34,974 nucleotides of DNA, from contig DBYJ01000013.1 in assembly GCA_002309805.1 (NCBI GenBank), positions 45,351 to 80,324 on the forward strand, given 5' to 3'. Position numbers and translations under genes: made by a program. This stretch comes from Bacteroidales bacterium UBA1189 (GTDB lineage Bacteria; Bacteroidota; Bacteroidia; Bacteroidales; Bacteroidaceae). The notes beneath the pieces are model-generated. The model did no database searches, was not told the origin of the DNA, and worked only from the letters and a program-made list of their open reading frames with translations. Each line of letters starts with the position of its first letter. The stretch's first letter is position 1. This document shows, in pieces, positions 1-7,960 of the stretch.

Positions 1-1563
1 TTCTGGGACATCTACAAACTGGATGTGGTTGTCATCCCCACGAACAAGCCCGTCATCCGCAACGATATGAACGACCGTGTCTATAAGACCAAGCGCGAGA
101 AGTACAAGGCCGTCATCGAGGAGATTGAAAAGATGCGTAACGAGGGACGCCCCGTGCTGGTGGGTACCACGAGCGTTGAAATCAGCGAGATGCTAAGCCG
201 TATGCTCGACATGCGCAAGATTCCCCACAACGTCTTGAACGCCAAGCTCCACCAGAAGGAGGCCGAGATTGTCGCCCATGCCGGCGAACGTGGTACGGTC
301 ACCATCGCCACCAACATGGCTGGTCGTGGTACGGATATCAAGCTGACGCCCGAGGTGCGCGAGGCAGGTGGTCTGGCCATCATCGGTACGGAGCGTCACG
401 AGAGCCGTCGTGTGGACCGTCAGTTGCGCGGACGTTCCGGACGTCAGGGCGACCCGGGCTCCAGCGTCTTCTACGTCTCGCTTGAGGATAACCTGATGCG
501 CCTCTTCGCCAGCGACCGCATTGCCTCCGTCATGGACCGCATGGGATTCAAGGAGGGCGAGATGCTGGAACACAAGATGATCAGCAAGTCCATCGAGAAC
601 GCCCAGAAGAAGGTGGAGGAGAACAACTTCGGCATCCGTAAACGTCTGCTTGAGTACGACGACGTGATGAACAAACAGCGCTCGGTGGTCTATACCAAGC
701 GCCGTCACGCCCTCATCGGCGAGCGCCTCGGCATGGACATCAGCAACATGATTTGGGACCGCTGCGTGGAGGCCATTGAGAATAACGACTACGAGGGCAT
801 CAAGGAGCAGCTCTTCCGCGTCCTCGCTATGGAGACGCCCTTCACCGAGCAGGAGTTCCACGATACCCCCGCCCAGGAGCTGGCCGAGAAGACCTTCGCC
901 CAGGCTATGGAGAACTTCAAGCGCAAGACCGATACGCTGGCAGGCATCGCCAACCCCGTCATCCAGCGCGTCTATGAGGAGCAGGGCAACCGCTACGAGA
1001 ATATCCTCATCCCCATCACCGACGGCAAGCGCCTCTATCAGATTCCCGTCAACCTGAAGGCTGCCGCCGAGAGCGAAGGCAAGGAGGTGGTGAAGTCGTT
1101 CGAGAAGGCCATCATGCTCCACGTCATCGACGAGGCCTGGAAGGAAAACCTCCGCGAACTGGACGAACTGAAGCACTCTGTGCAGAACGCCTCGTACGAA
1201 CAGAAAGACCCGCTGCTTATCTTCAAGCTCGAGTCCGTCAACCTGTTCGACGCGATGGTCAACAAGATTAACAATCAGACCGTCAGCATCCTCATGCGCG
1301 GACAGATTCCTATCCGAGAGCCGGAGCAGGTGCGCGAGGCTCCTCCCCAGACACGCGCCCAGCGCCGTCAGCAGTACCACGAGAACAAGGGTGCCGCTGC
1401 CGAGTCGCTTACCGACCGCAACCAACAGAACGCTGCCCGTCAGGACACGCGCGAGCAGCCTGTCCGTCAGCCCATCCGCAAGGAGGTTACCGTGGGGCGC
1501 AACGACCCCTGCCCCTGCGGTTCTGGCAAGAAGTATAAGAACTGCCACGGACGGTTTGCGTAA
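1..1563 (+). CDS. secA: Preprotein translocase ATPase SecA, C-terminal part (5' end outside window)
   Basis: SecA is the motor ATPase that pushes unfolded secretory proteins through SecYEG. The frame is open from base 1, so about 520 C-terminal residues are present and the N-terminal nucleotide-binding domain lies upstream of the window. Visible SecA hallmarks are the second nucleotide-binding fold with TNMAGRGTDIKL and GTERHESRRVDRQLRGRSGR (arginine-finger region), then the helical scaffold and wing domains. The tail ends in the zinc-binding SEC-C motif CPCGSGKKYKNCHG, which binds SecB or ribosomes in other bacteria. A Gln/Arg-rich linker precedes the tail, as is usual. The internal ATG at 25 is not a real start. 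A heptad repeat follows the stop before the next gene. Identification is secure. Confidence 0.97.
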   Translation, partial: FWDIYKLDVVVIPTNKPVIRNDMNDRVYKTKREKYKAVIEEIEKMRNEGRPVLVGTTSVEISEMLSRMLDMRKIPHNVLNAKLHQKEAEIVAHAGERGTVTIATNMAGRGTDIKLTPEVREAGGLAIIGTERHESRRVDRQLRGRSGRQGDPGSSVFYVSLEDNLMRLFASDRIASVMDRMGFKEGEMLEHKMISKSIENAQKKVEENNFGIRKRLLEYDDVMNKQRSVVYTKRRHALIGERLGMDISNMIWDRCVEAIENNDYEGIKEQLFRVLAMETPFTEQEFHDTPAQELAEKTFAQAMENFKRKTDTLAGIANPVIQRVYEEQGNRYENILIPITDGKRLYQIPVNLKAAAESEGKEVVKSFEKAIMLHVIDEAWKENLRELDELKHSVQNASYEQKDPLLIFKLESVNLFDAMVNKINNQTVSILMRGQIPIREPEQVREAPPQTRAQRRQQYHENKGAAAESLTDRNQQNAARQDTREQPVRQPIRKEVTVGRNDPCPCGSGKKYKNCHGRFA

Positions 1564-1598
1564 ATTGAAGATTGAAAATTGAAGATTAAAGATTGAAA
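1564..1598 (+). repeat. AT-rich 7-bp tandem repeat (ATTGAAR x5)
   Basis: Five head-to-tail 7-mers (ATTGAAG, ATTGAAA, ATTGAAG, ATTAAAG, ATTGAAA) start directly at the secA stop and end 10 nt before the next ATG. This is one of about ten such heptad tracts in the window. Confidence 0.85.
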
Positions 1599-1608
1599 AC
1601 AGTCTGGA

Positions 1609-2700
1609 ATGAAAAATAAAGAGTTTTGTATGCAGCATTCCGACGGCCTGTCTCGCATACGACGTGCCGCTTGCAAGGCTCTTTATTTTTCTTTTTTCAT
1701 TTTTTCCTTATTTATCTCCTGCGTCAGCACCAAATACGTTGCCATTGAGCAGTTTGTCCCAGCCCCCTATCCGATGCCCGAGGGCCTGAGCATAGCTGTG
1801 CTCAACAACCTCAGCCCCCATAACATCTCCTTTCTCGACGAAGATGTCTATGCCTATTCCTTCGATGGCGATTCGCTCATGGAGTATGTGGCACAGGCCT
1901 TTGCCGATGCGGAGCTGTTCAGCGAGGTTGTCGTGCTCGACTCGTGCATCTATCCTCAGGGCGACACCATCTACCACCAGTTGAAGGAAAGGGAAGTGCG
2001 CTACCTCTGTGACCTCCTCGCGGTGGATATGCTCTACGTCTGCGACTATGGCTGTGTCACCTCGTGGGGTCCTGAAGCCATCGACGGCGAGCGTAAGGCC
2101 TACATCGCCTCGCACCTCTATGTCCCCAACGGGGAGGTGCATATCAAGGAGCTTGAACCTTCGCGCCCGTTAATGTTCATCCTCTACCAGTACTTGACTC
2201 GCGGCACCTTTCGTACCCGTCATGAGGTCGAGCGTTGGATTGAGCGTTCCTATCCCATCGTGAGCCGAATGGCTGTCGAGTGCTTCGCCTCTCATTGGGA
2301 GTCGCGTGACCGCCTTTTCTTCCATGGCACCAGCCCCAACCTGCGCGAGGCCACGGTCTGTGTCCGCGACGGCGATTGGGACGGCGCCTATCACTACTGG
2401 CAGCGGCAGGCTCAGAAACGCAGCCCCCGCCAGCGCCTCATCTCCCTTTACAACCAAGCGCTCTATCACGAGATGAACGACAGCGTCGACCTCGCCCTCC
2501 GCACGCTTGAACTGGCTGACACCTATGCTTCTGACACCATGGCTGTTGATACCCTTGCCCTGCGCGAATGGTTTAATGTCGACCTCGCCATCGGTGATTA
2601 TCCCTACACTGATCATCAGCGAATTGTCAACTACCGCACCCTCCTCCGTAACCGCAAGGTAGAGCTCCAGAAACTTGATTCTATTATGTCCAATCCCTAA
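1609..2700 (+). CDS. DUF6340-like lipoprotein with TPR-like tail
   Basis: The protein has 363 residues. After a hydrophilic stretch of about 25 residues, a hydrophobic segment (FSFFIFSLFIS) ends in a lipobox-like FISC, so it is probably an outer-membrane or periplasmic lipoprotein. The following STKYVAIEQFVPAPYPMPEG and the core with an AVLNN strand resemble the Bacteroidetes DUF6340 family. That family has no established biochemical role. The C-terminal third (about residues 245-340) is helical and TPR-like, with spacing such as ALYHEMNDSVDLALRTLELA. An alternative ATG at 1630 would shorten the unusually long n-region of the signal. It follows secA closely and may be co-transcribed. The family call rests on recalled sequence character, not on a search. 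Confidence 0.7.
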   Translation: MKNKEFCMQHSDGLSRIRRAACKALYFSFFIFSLFISCVSTKYVAIEQFVPAPYPMPEGLSIAVLNNLSPHNISFLDEDVYAYSFDGDSLMEYVAQAFADAELFSEVVVLDSCIYPQGDTIYHQLKEREVRYLCDLLAVDMLYVCDYGCVTSWGPEAIDGERKAYIASHLYVPNGEVHIKELEPSRPLMFILYQYLTRGTFRTRHEVERWIERSYPIVSRMAVECFASHWESRDRLFFHGTSPNLREATVCVRDGDWDGAYHYWQRQAQKRSPRQRLISLYNQALYHEMNDSVDLALRTLELADTYASDTMAVDTLALREWFNVDLAIGDYPYTDHQRIVNYRTLLRNRKVELQKLDSIMSNP

Positions 2701-2715
2701 TACCTGATAATTTAT

Positions 2716-2750
2716 TTCTAATTTCTAATTCCTAATTTCTAATTCCTAAT
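2716..2750 (+). repeat. AT-rich 7-bp tandem repeat (TYCTAAT x5)
   Basis: Five 7-mers alternate TTCTAAT and TCCTAAT and end 14 nt before the ATG at 2765. The same unit, read in gene direction, precedes two of the HU-like genes near 13.2 and 13.8 kb. Confidence 0.85.
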
Positions 2751-2764
2751 TATTCCAACCTCCC

Positions 2765-3208
2765 ATGCTCTCCCTTGCCGACATCCTTCAGACCATTGTC
2801 CGCACCTACACCCGTGCAGACGAAGACGTAGTGCTAACCGACATCCACTTTCAGCCTGTCCAGGACACGGGCGAACTGTTTGTCTTCGATGATGAAGACC
2901 AGCCTATTGCTCACACCGTAGTAGAGTCGTGGGCCGACCTGCCTGACGACGCCTTCCTCCCCACCGTGCGTGCCGACCTTGAGCAGGCCATTGCCGCAGC
3001 AAACGCCGACGGCGCCCTCGAACGTCTCTCCATCTTCCGCCCCTACAGCCTTGTTCTTGTCGATGACGAGCGCGAAACCATCTGCGACCTTCTTCTCGTC
3101 GACGACGATACCCTCATCCTTTCCGACCAACTCCTCTCCGACCTCGACTCCGACCTCAACGCCTTCCTCGACAACCTGTTGGACGATACTTCGGCTGATA
3201 GTTTCTAA
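2765..3208 (+). CDS. Acidic conserved hypothetical protein
   Basis: The protein has 147 residues and is very acidic, with Asp/Glu clusters such as FDDEDQ, LVDDERE, LLVDDD and the tail LDNLLDDTSADSF. There is no signal peptide or membrane segment, so it is probably cytoplasmic. Alternating hydrophobic and acidic residues in the second half suggest beta strands followed by a C-terminal helix (SDLDSDLNAFLDNLL). I do not recognise the family. Codon use matches the neighbours and the antisense frame is plainly a shadow, so the gene is real. It could be the last gene of a unit with the lipoprotein upstream; a 64-nt heptad-containing gap separates them. Confidence 0.75.
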   Translation: MLSLADILQTIVRTYTRADEDVVLTDIHFQPVQDTGELFVFDDEDQPIAHTVVESWADLPDDAFLPTVRADLEQAIAAANADGALERLSIFRPYSLVLVDDERETICDLLLVDDDTLILSDQLLSDLDSDLNAFLDNLLDDTSADSF

Positions 3209-3555
3209 AAAACATCTACACAATCTACACGAACCACGTATGTGGTTCATATATAGGTATTTAATTCGTGCAGATGATTGAATTTATCTACACTATCTAC
3301 ACAATCTACACGCATTCTCCCCAATTCTTGAAAAGAGTGGCATATTATTTGTGTGCATGAATTCATTTTATGGAGCCGTTTTGCTGGCGTTTGACGTGGT
3401 CTATAAACAGCGCCCGTGTTTATATAAACAGGGCCCCTGTCTATAAATAGTTGCTTGCTCTGAGAAATTATTTGCCTGTGCTGGGTAAAAAAGAGAAAAC
3501 ATTCATTTTACAATACATTTGCCATTTTTTAGAAAGTTGTTTTGTGCATTGAACA
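3209..3555. other. Repeat-rich intergenic region upstream of the GH31 gene
   Basis: No gene is visible. The region holds two groups of a 9-bp repeat ATCTACACN (3214 and 3223; 3286, 3295 and 3304). It also has a small hairpin GAACCAC-GTAT-GTGGTTC (about 3231-3248) that may terminate the upstream gene. About 3400-3450 carries degenerate 20-bp repeats built on TATAAACAG/GCCC/CTGT. The middle one forms an imperfect palindrome with TATAAACAGG and CCTGTCTATA arms. The rest is AT-rich leader sequence running into the promoter. Confidence 0.7.
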
Positions 3556-3587
3556 TTTGTAGATTCGAGAAAATAATTGTACTTTTG
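3556..3587 (+). promoter_or_regulatory. Bacteroidetes-type promoter of the GH31 gene
   Basis: A perfect TTTG -33 box (3556-3559), a 20-nt spacer and TACTTTTG (TAnnTTTG, 3580-3587) match the Bacteroidetes sigma-ABfr consensus. Transcription would start near 3594, about 30 nt before the ATG at 3625. Confidence 0.85.
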
Positions 3588-3624
3588 CAGACGTAATCAT
3601 AAATCCCATAAAACAATTACTATT

Positions 3625-5904
3625 ATGACTAATAAACTGCTGTTTTTTTTTCTTACGCTGTGGCTGATAGGATGCGCGGGCGATGGCGCTCGTGAACAGG
3701 CGGCGAGCGAGGCTGGGCAGGGTGAGAGTATCTCATTGGGTGAAGGGACGTTGCAGCTGCTGCCGCTTGCGGAGGGGGCTGTACGCGTGCGCTACACGGT
3801 GGGTAATATCGAGCCATTGGAGGAGCTGATTTATACGGAGCACGTGGCGCGCCCGAAATATAAAGTTGAACGGAGCGAAACGGAGACTAGGCTTACGACG
3901 CGAAAGATGCAGGTAAAGCTGGATCATGCGACGGGGCAGCTGACGTTCTCCGATGCAAAGGGACGTGTGCTGCTACAGGAATCGCCTGCCGGAAGGAGGG
4001 CGAGAACTACGCAGGTGAAGGGCATGAAGGTGCTCGATGTGGAGCAGCACTTCATCTCGCCTGACGACGAATGCTTGTTCGGCACGGGGCAGTTCCAAGA
4101 CGGCTATCTGAACATCCGCGGGCTGAGCCGACGTCTGACGCAGGTGAACACGCAGATTTCTATACCGTTCATCCTCTCCAGCAAGGGCTATGGCCTGCTG
4201 TGGAACAATTATGGTCTGACGGAACTGAATCCCAAGGAGGAAACGCTTGTGCTCATGCCGTCGGACGAGACGGGAGAGGCCTACGAAGTGACGGCAACGA
4301 GCACCACAGGTGGCATCCGCGAACAGCGCATCGCCGACACGTTCAGCGGGCGGATGGAGGTGGCGGAGGCAGGCGACTATGCCCTGCTGCTTGACGTCGG
4401 ACGCCGCATGAGCCGGCGTCAATACCTTGCGATTGACGGAAAGGTGCTCACGAACCAGAACAACACGTGGCTGCCCCCTACGACATCGCTCATCGTGCCG
4501 CTGGAAGCGGGTACGCATACGGTAGTGGTGAAGGGCGTGCGGGGCGACAATCCTGTCATCAGCTGGGGCAGGGTAGAGGCGCAGACGGTACTCCACTCGC
4601 CTGTGGCGCAGGCACTCGACTATACCGTCTTCGCCGGCACGCCCGACGAGGTCGTTGCCACCTATCGTAAGCTCACGGGTCCTGCGCCACTTATGCCCGA
4701 CTGGATGTTGGGTTATGTGCATTGCCGCGAGCGCTACCACTCGCAGCAGGAGCTGCTGGAGAACGCCCGCATGTTCCGCGAGAAGGACATCCCCGCCAGC
4801 GTCATCGTGCAGGACTGGCAATGGTGGGGACGGACGGGCTGGAACTCCATGCAGTTCGACCCCGAGCTTTTCCCCCAGCCGAAGGAACTGGTGGACGAGC
4901 TGCACAGGATGAACTTCCACATGATGCTCTCTGTGTGGTCGAAGGTTGACAGAAACAGCACGCTGGGGCGCGAGTTTGACAAGCGTAACTACTATATCCA
5001 CGGCACGGACTGGATAGATTTTTTCCATCCCGAAGCGGCGCAGTTCTATTGGGCGAACTTCCGCGACAGCCTCGTACGGCGGTACGGCATCGATTCGTGG
5101 TGGTTGGACGCTACGGAGCCGGAGAACGACGACCTCGTCGGACGTCGTGTGGCAGGCGGCACGTTGCCGGGTGAGCTGGTGCGCAACGTCTATCCTGTAA
5201 AGGTGGTCAGTACCGTCTATAACGGGCTGTGCGAGGAAATGCCGGGGAAGGTACCCGTCATCCTCACGCGTAGCGCGTTTGCCGGCATGCAACGCTATAA
5301 TGCCGTCACGTGGAGCGGCGATGTGGGGAACGACGGCGAAACGCTACGACGTCAGATTGTGGGCGGACTGGGCTATATGGCCTGTGGAATGCCATGGTGG
5401 ACCTACGATGCCGGAGGCTTCTTCCGTCCAGGCAACCAATACACAGATGCCGCCTATCAGGAGATGATGCTCCGCTGGATAGAGTGTAGCGTCTTCCTGC
5501 CCATTATGCGCGTGCATGGATACATCAGTAATACCGAGCCGTGGAACTATCCGGTAGAGACGGAGCAGATCTTCACGGAGTGCATCCGCCAGCGGACGGA
5601 GCTGCTGCCATATCTCAGGAAATGTGCCAAGCGCGTAGCCAAGGAGGGCTATACGCTGATGCGCCCGCTGGTGTTCGACTTTGCCGACGATGTCGAGGCC
5701 CTGCGCCAGCAGACGGAGTATATGTTCGGCCCGCGCTATCTCGTCTGCCCCGTCACGGAGGCAGGTGCCACGGAATGGCGCGTCTATCTGCCCCACAATC
5801 CCCGTGGCTGGGACGACCTCTACACACAAGTCCACTACGACGGAGGCCAGTACATCACCATCCCCCTCACCCTCGATAAGATACCCGTGTTCGTGAGGAA
5901 GTGA
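3625..5904 (+). CDS. GH31 alpha-glycosidase lipoprotein, alpha-xylosidase-like
   Basis: The protein has 759 residues. The ATG at 3625 is chosen because the longer frame from 3577 overlaps the promoter. The signal sequence ends in a lipobox (LWLIGC), so it is a lipoprotein. The order is an N-terminal beta-sandwich (FGTGQFQDGYLNIRG), an inserted PA14-like domain at about residues 235-322 (IADTFSGRMEVAEAGDYALL), then the GH31 barrel. WWLDATEPE carries the likely nucleophile Asp495 and WSGD the acid/base Asp566. The DATEPE motif and the PA14 insert are typical of xyloglucan alpha-xylosidases such as CjXyl31A and BoGH31A; alpha-glucosidase remains possible. The protein stops at LDKIPVFVRK, so the distal C-terminal beta domain of many relatives is missing. 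No SusC/D neighbours are present. Confidence 0.88.
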   Translation: MTNKLLFFFLTLWLIGCAGDGAREQAASEAGQGESISLGEGTLQLLPLAEGAVRVRYTVGNIEPLEELIYTEHVARPKYKVERSETETRLTTRKMQVKLDHATGQLTFSDAKGRVLLQESPAGRRARTTQVKGMKVLDVEQHFISPDDECLFGTGQFQDGYLNIRGLSRRLTQVNTQISIPFILSSKGYGLLWNNYGLTELNPKEETLVLMPSDETGEAYEVTATSTTGGIREQRIADTFSGRMEVAEAGDYALLLDVGRRMSRRQYLAIDGKVLTNQNNTWLPPTTSLIVPLEAGTHTVVVKGVRGDNPVISWGRVEAQTVLHSPVAQALDYTVFAGTPDEVVATYRKLTGPAPLMPDWMLGYVHCRERYHSQQELLENARMFREKDIPASVIVQDWQWWGRTGWNSMQFDPELFPQPKELVDELHRMNFHMMLSVWSKVDRNSTLGREFDKRNYYIHGTDWIDFFHPEAAQFYWANFRDSLVRRYGIDSWWLDATEPENDDLVGRRVAGGTLPGELVRNVYPVKVVSTVYNGLCEEMPGKVPVILTRSAFAGMQRYNAVTWSGDVGNDGETLRRQIVGGLGYMACGMPWWTYDAGGFFRPGNQYTDAAYQEMMLRWIECSVFLPIMRVHGYISNTEPWNYPVETEQIFTECIRQRTELLPYLRKCAKRVAKEGYTLMRPLVFDFADDVEALRQQTEYMFGPRYLVCPVTEAGATEWRVYLPHNPRGWDDLYTQVHYDGGQYITIPLTLDKIPVFVRK

Positions 5905-5981
5905 TTCCCCCTTGGTTAGGTCTCACGATTGCAAATATATCTTAAATAGCCGTTTCGGAGGGCGGATTTAGGGGGCGCTTT

Positions 5982-6013
5982 TTTCGTTATGCGAAAAAAT
6001 ATGCGTAATTTTG
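5982..6013 (+). promoter_or_regulatory. Promoter of the RND efflux operon
   Basis: TTTC (5982-5985), a 20-nt spacer and TAATTTTG (TAnnTTTG, 6006-6013) lie about 33 nt upstream of the tolC-like ATG. The -7 box sits between two arms of an inverted repeat. Confidence 0.75.
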
Positions 6014-6035
6014 CGCGATTTTTTCATTCGCATAA
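5987..6035. promoter_or_regulatory. Inverted repeat over the efflux promoter, candidate operator
   Basis: TTATGCGAAAAAAT (5987-6000) is mirrored by ATTTTTTCATTCGCATAA (6018-6035) with a 4-nt insertion in the second arm. The arms straddle the -7 box and start site, as a repressor operator often does. A further TATGCG copy sits between the arms. No regulator gene is adjacent. Confidence 0.5.
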
Positions 6036-6046
6036 AAATAAGTATA

Positions 6047-7372
6047 ATGAAAACTAGAAAAATGACGATGACGCTGGTGCTGGCGTTGGCGCTGATGCCT
6101 GCTTGGGTTAGCGAGGCAAGCGGGCAGGAAGCCCTGCGGCTGACGTTGGAACGGGCCATTGAGATTGCGCTGGCTGACAACCCCACCATAAAGATTGCTG
6201 AGCAGGATATCCAACTGAAGGAGATGGCCAAGCTGGAAACTACCATGGGGCTACTGCCCGAGGCCAGCCTGGCAGGCTCGTACCAGCGTACCATCGAGAA
6301 GCAGACGATGGTGATGAACAACATGCAGTTCAAGGTGGGTGTCAACAACATGTATACCGGCGGCCTCACGGTGAGCCTGCCCGTGTTTGCCCCTGCGCTT
6401 TATAAAAGCATGAATCTGACGCGCACGGACGTGGAGCTTGCTATGGAACAGGCACGCGCCTCGCGGCAGGACCTTGTGTGTCAGGTCACCAAGGCCTTCT
6501 ACCAGCAGATGCTGGCGCAGGACAGCTATGCTGTGCTCCAGAAAAGCTATGCCCAGAGCGAGGAGAATTTCCGCATCGTTTCTGCCAAATACGACGAAGG
6601 CCGCGTGAGCGAATATGACAGAATCAGCGCCGAGGTGCAGATGCGTAACCTGAAACCCTCCGTCATCAGCGCCCGCAACGCTGTCGATCTGAGCCAACTG
6701 CAACTGAAGGTGCTGATGGGCGTGACGGCAGACGTGGATGTCGTCGTGGAAGGCAACCTCAAAGACTACGAGGAGCAGATGTACGCCTCGATGCTGGGGC
6801 TCGACAGCCTGTCGTTGGAACGCAACAGCTCCCTCATGCAGTTGGACCTCAACAGCCGCTTGCTGCGCAACACACTCTCCGTTCAGAAGCAGAACTTTAT
6901 GCCCAACGTCGCCCTGCAGTTCAACTATATGTACACCTGCATGGCAGACAACTTCGACTTCGGAACCTACAACTGGAACCCCTATGCCAACATCTCCCTG
7001 AGCGTGAGCGTTCCCCTCTTCAGGTACAGCAATTTCAGCACAGTCAAGAAGACGCGCCTGCAGATGAACCAGCTGCAACTGAACCGCGACTATGCCGAGC
7101 GCCAGTTGCGTATGCAGATGAACACCTACTTGAACAACATGACTGCCAGCGCCGAGCAGGTAAGCTCGAACAAGGAGGCTATCGCGCAGGCGCAGAAAGG
7201 GCGCGACATCGCCCAGACGCTCTACGACGTGGGGCGCGGCACGGTACTTGAGCTCAACAGCGCCGAGGTGGCGCTTACGCAGAGCGAGCTCACTTACAGC
7301 CAATCCGTCTTCGAGTGGCTGACAGCCAAAGCCGATTTGGACAAGCTGACGGGAGAAGACTACGTGGAATAA
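6047..7372 (+). CDS. TolC-family outer membrane efflux protein
   Basis: The protein has 442 residues. The ATG at 6047 begins a Sec signal peptide (MTLVLALALMPAWVSEASG, cleavage about residue 26-27) and lies just after the promoter; an upstream TTG at 6011 overlaps the -7 box. The two repeated helical hairpins of the TolC fold are visible: LTLERAIEIALADNPTIK near the start, FNYMYTCMADNFDFGTYN in the middle, and the C-terminal repeat with TLYDVGRGTVLELNSAEVAL. Such proteins form the trimeric outer membrane duct of tripartite pumps. It heads an operon with the membrane fusion protein and RND permease, so it should be the outlet of this pump. The substrate cannot be told from sequence. Confidence 0.93.
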   Translation: MKTRKMTMTLVLALALMPAWVSEASGQEALRLTLERAIEIALADNPTIKIAEQDIQLKEMAKLETTMGLLPEASLAGSYQRTIEKQTMVMNNMQFKVGVNNMYTGGLTVSLPVFAPALYKSMNLTRTDVELAMEQARASRQDLVCQVTKAFYQQMLAQDSYAVLQKSYAQSEENFRIVSAKYDEGRVSEYDRISAEVQMRNLKPSVISARNAVDLSQLQLKVLMGVTADVDVVVEGNLKDYEEQMYASMLGLDSLSLERNSSLMQLDLNSRLLRNTLSVQKQNFMPNVALQFNYMYTCMADNFDFGTYNWNPYANISLSVSVPLFRYSNFSTVKKTRLQMNQLQLNRDYAERQLRMQMNTYLNNMTASAEQVSSNKEAIAQAQKGRDIAQTLYDVGRGTVLELNSAEVALTQSELTYSQSVFEWLTAKADLDKLTGEDYVE

Positions 7373-7396
7373 AGGAATGTGAGTGATTAGGGCAAG

Positions 7397-7960
7397 ATGA
7401 ATGCAAGAGAGTATCTGGAAATACTGCATATTGCAGAGCGACTGAAGGACACACCCCGTCATTGCACCACCACAAAGGGGAGGACGGAAAGTGTGGCTGA
7501 ACATAGCTGGCGTGTTGCGCTTATGGCATTTCTTCTTACACATCAATTTCCTGAGATTGATTGCAATAAGGTTGTCGGTATGTGCTTGATTCATGATTTG
7601 GGAGAGTGCTTCACGGGGGATATCCCCACCTTCCTTAAGACAGAGAAGGACAGGAATGTGGAAGATTCTTTATTAGGGCAATGGGTATCATCACTACCTG
7701 TTGAGATATCAGTAGAACTCAAGGCATTGTATAGTGAGATGGATGCCCAACAGACGAAAGAGGCAAAACTCTATAAATCACTTGACAAACTGGAGGCCTT
7801 GATACAGCATAATGAATCGCCCTTGAATACTTGGTCAGAAAACGAATATGAACTGAATAAAACATACGCATTCGACACGGTGTCCTTTTCAGAATGGCTG
7901 AGTGGGCTAAGAAAAGAGATTCTTAAAGATACACTTGAAAAAATTGAAAATGAAAAATAA
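7397..7960 (+). CDS. HD-domain phosphohydrolase, YfbR/HDDC2-like (probable 5'-deoxynucleotidase)
   Basis: The protein has 187 residues. The metal-binding HD motif is complete: His36 in SVAEHSWRVA, His66-Asp67 in IHDLGE, and Asp130 in SLDKLEAL. The ECFTGDIPTF segment after the HD pair is typical of the HD_3 group containing YfbR and HDDC2, which dephosphorylate deoxynucleoside monophosphates. It is cytoplasmic, with no signal. It sits 24 nt after the TolC-like gene and abuts the membrane fusion gene, splitting an otherwise standard efflux operon. Its base composition is clearly more AT-rich than the flanking genes, suggesting a later insertion. The substrate is inferred from the family only. 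Confidence 0.88.
   Translation: MNAREYLEILHIAERLKDTPRHCTTTKGRTESVAEHSWRVALMAFLLTHQFPEIDCNKVVGMCLIHDLGECFTGDIPTFLKTEKDRNVEDSLLGQWVSSLPVEISVELKALYSEMDAQQTKEAKLYKSLDKLEALIQHNESPLNTWSENEYELNKTYAFDTVSFSEWLSGLRKEILKDTLEKIENEK

Noticed and set aside
193..1638. 481-residue minus-strand frame opposite secA
   Set aside because: Its start lies beyond the secA stop in repeat DNA, and its Leu/Val-rich sequence mirrors secA codons.
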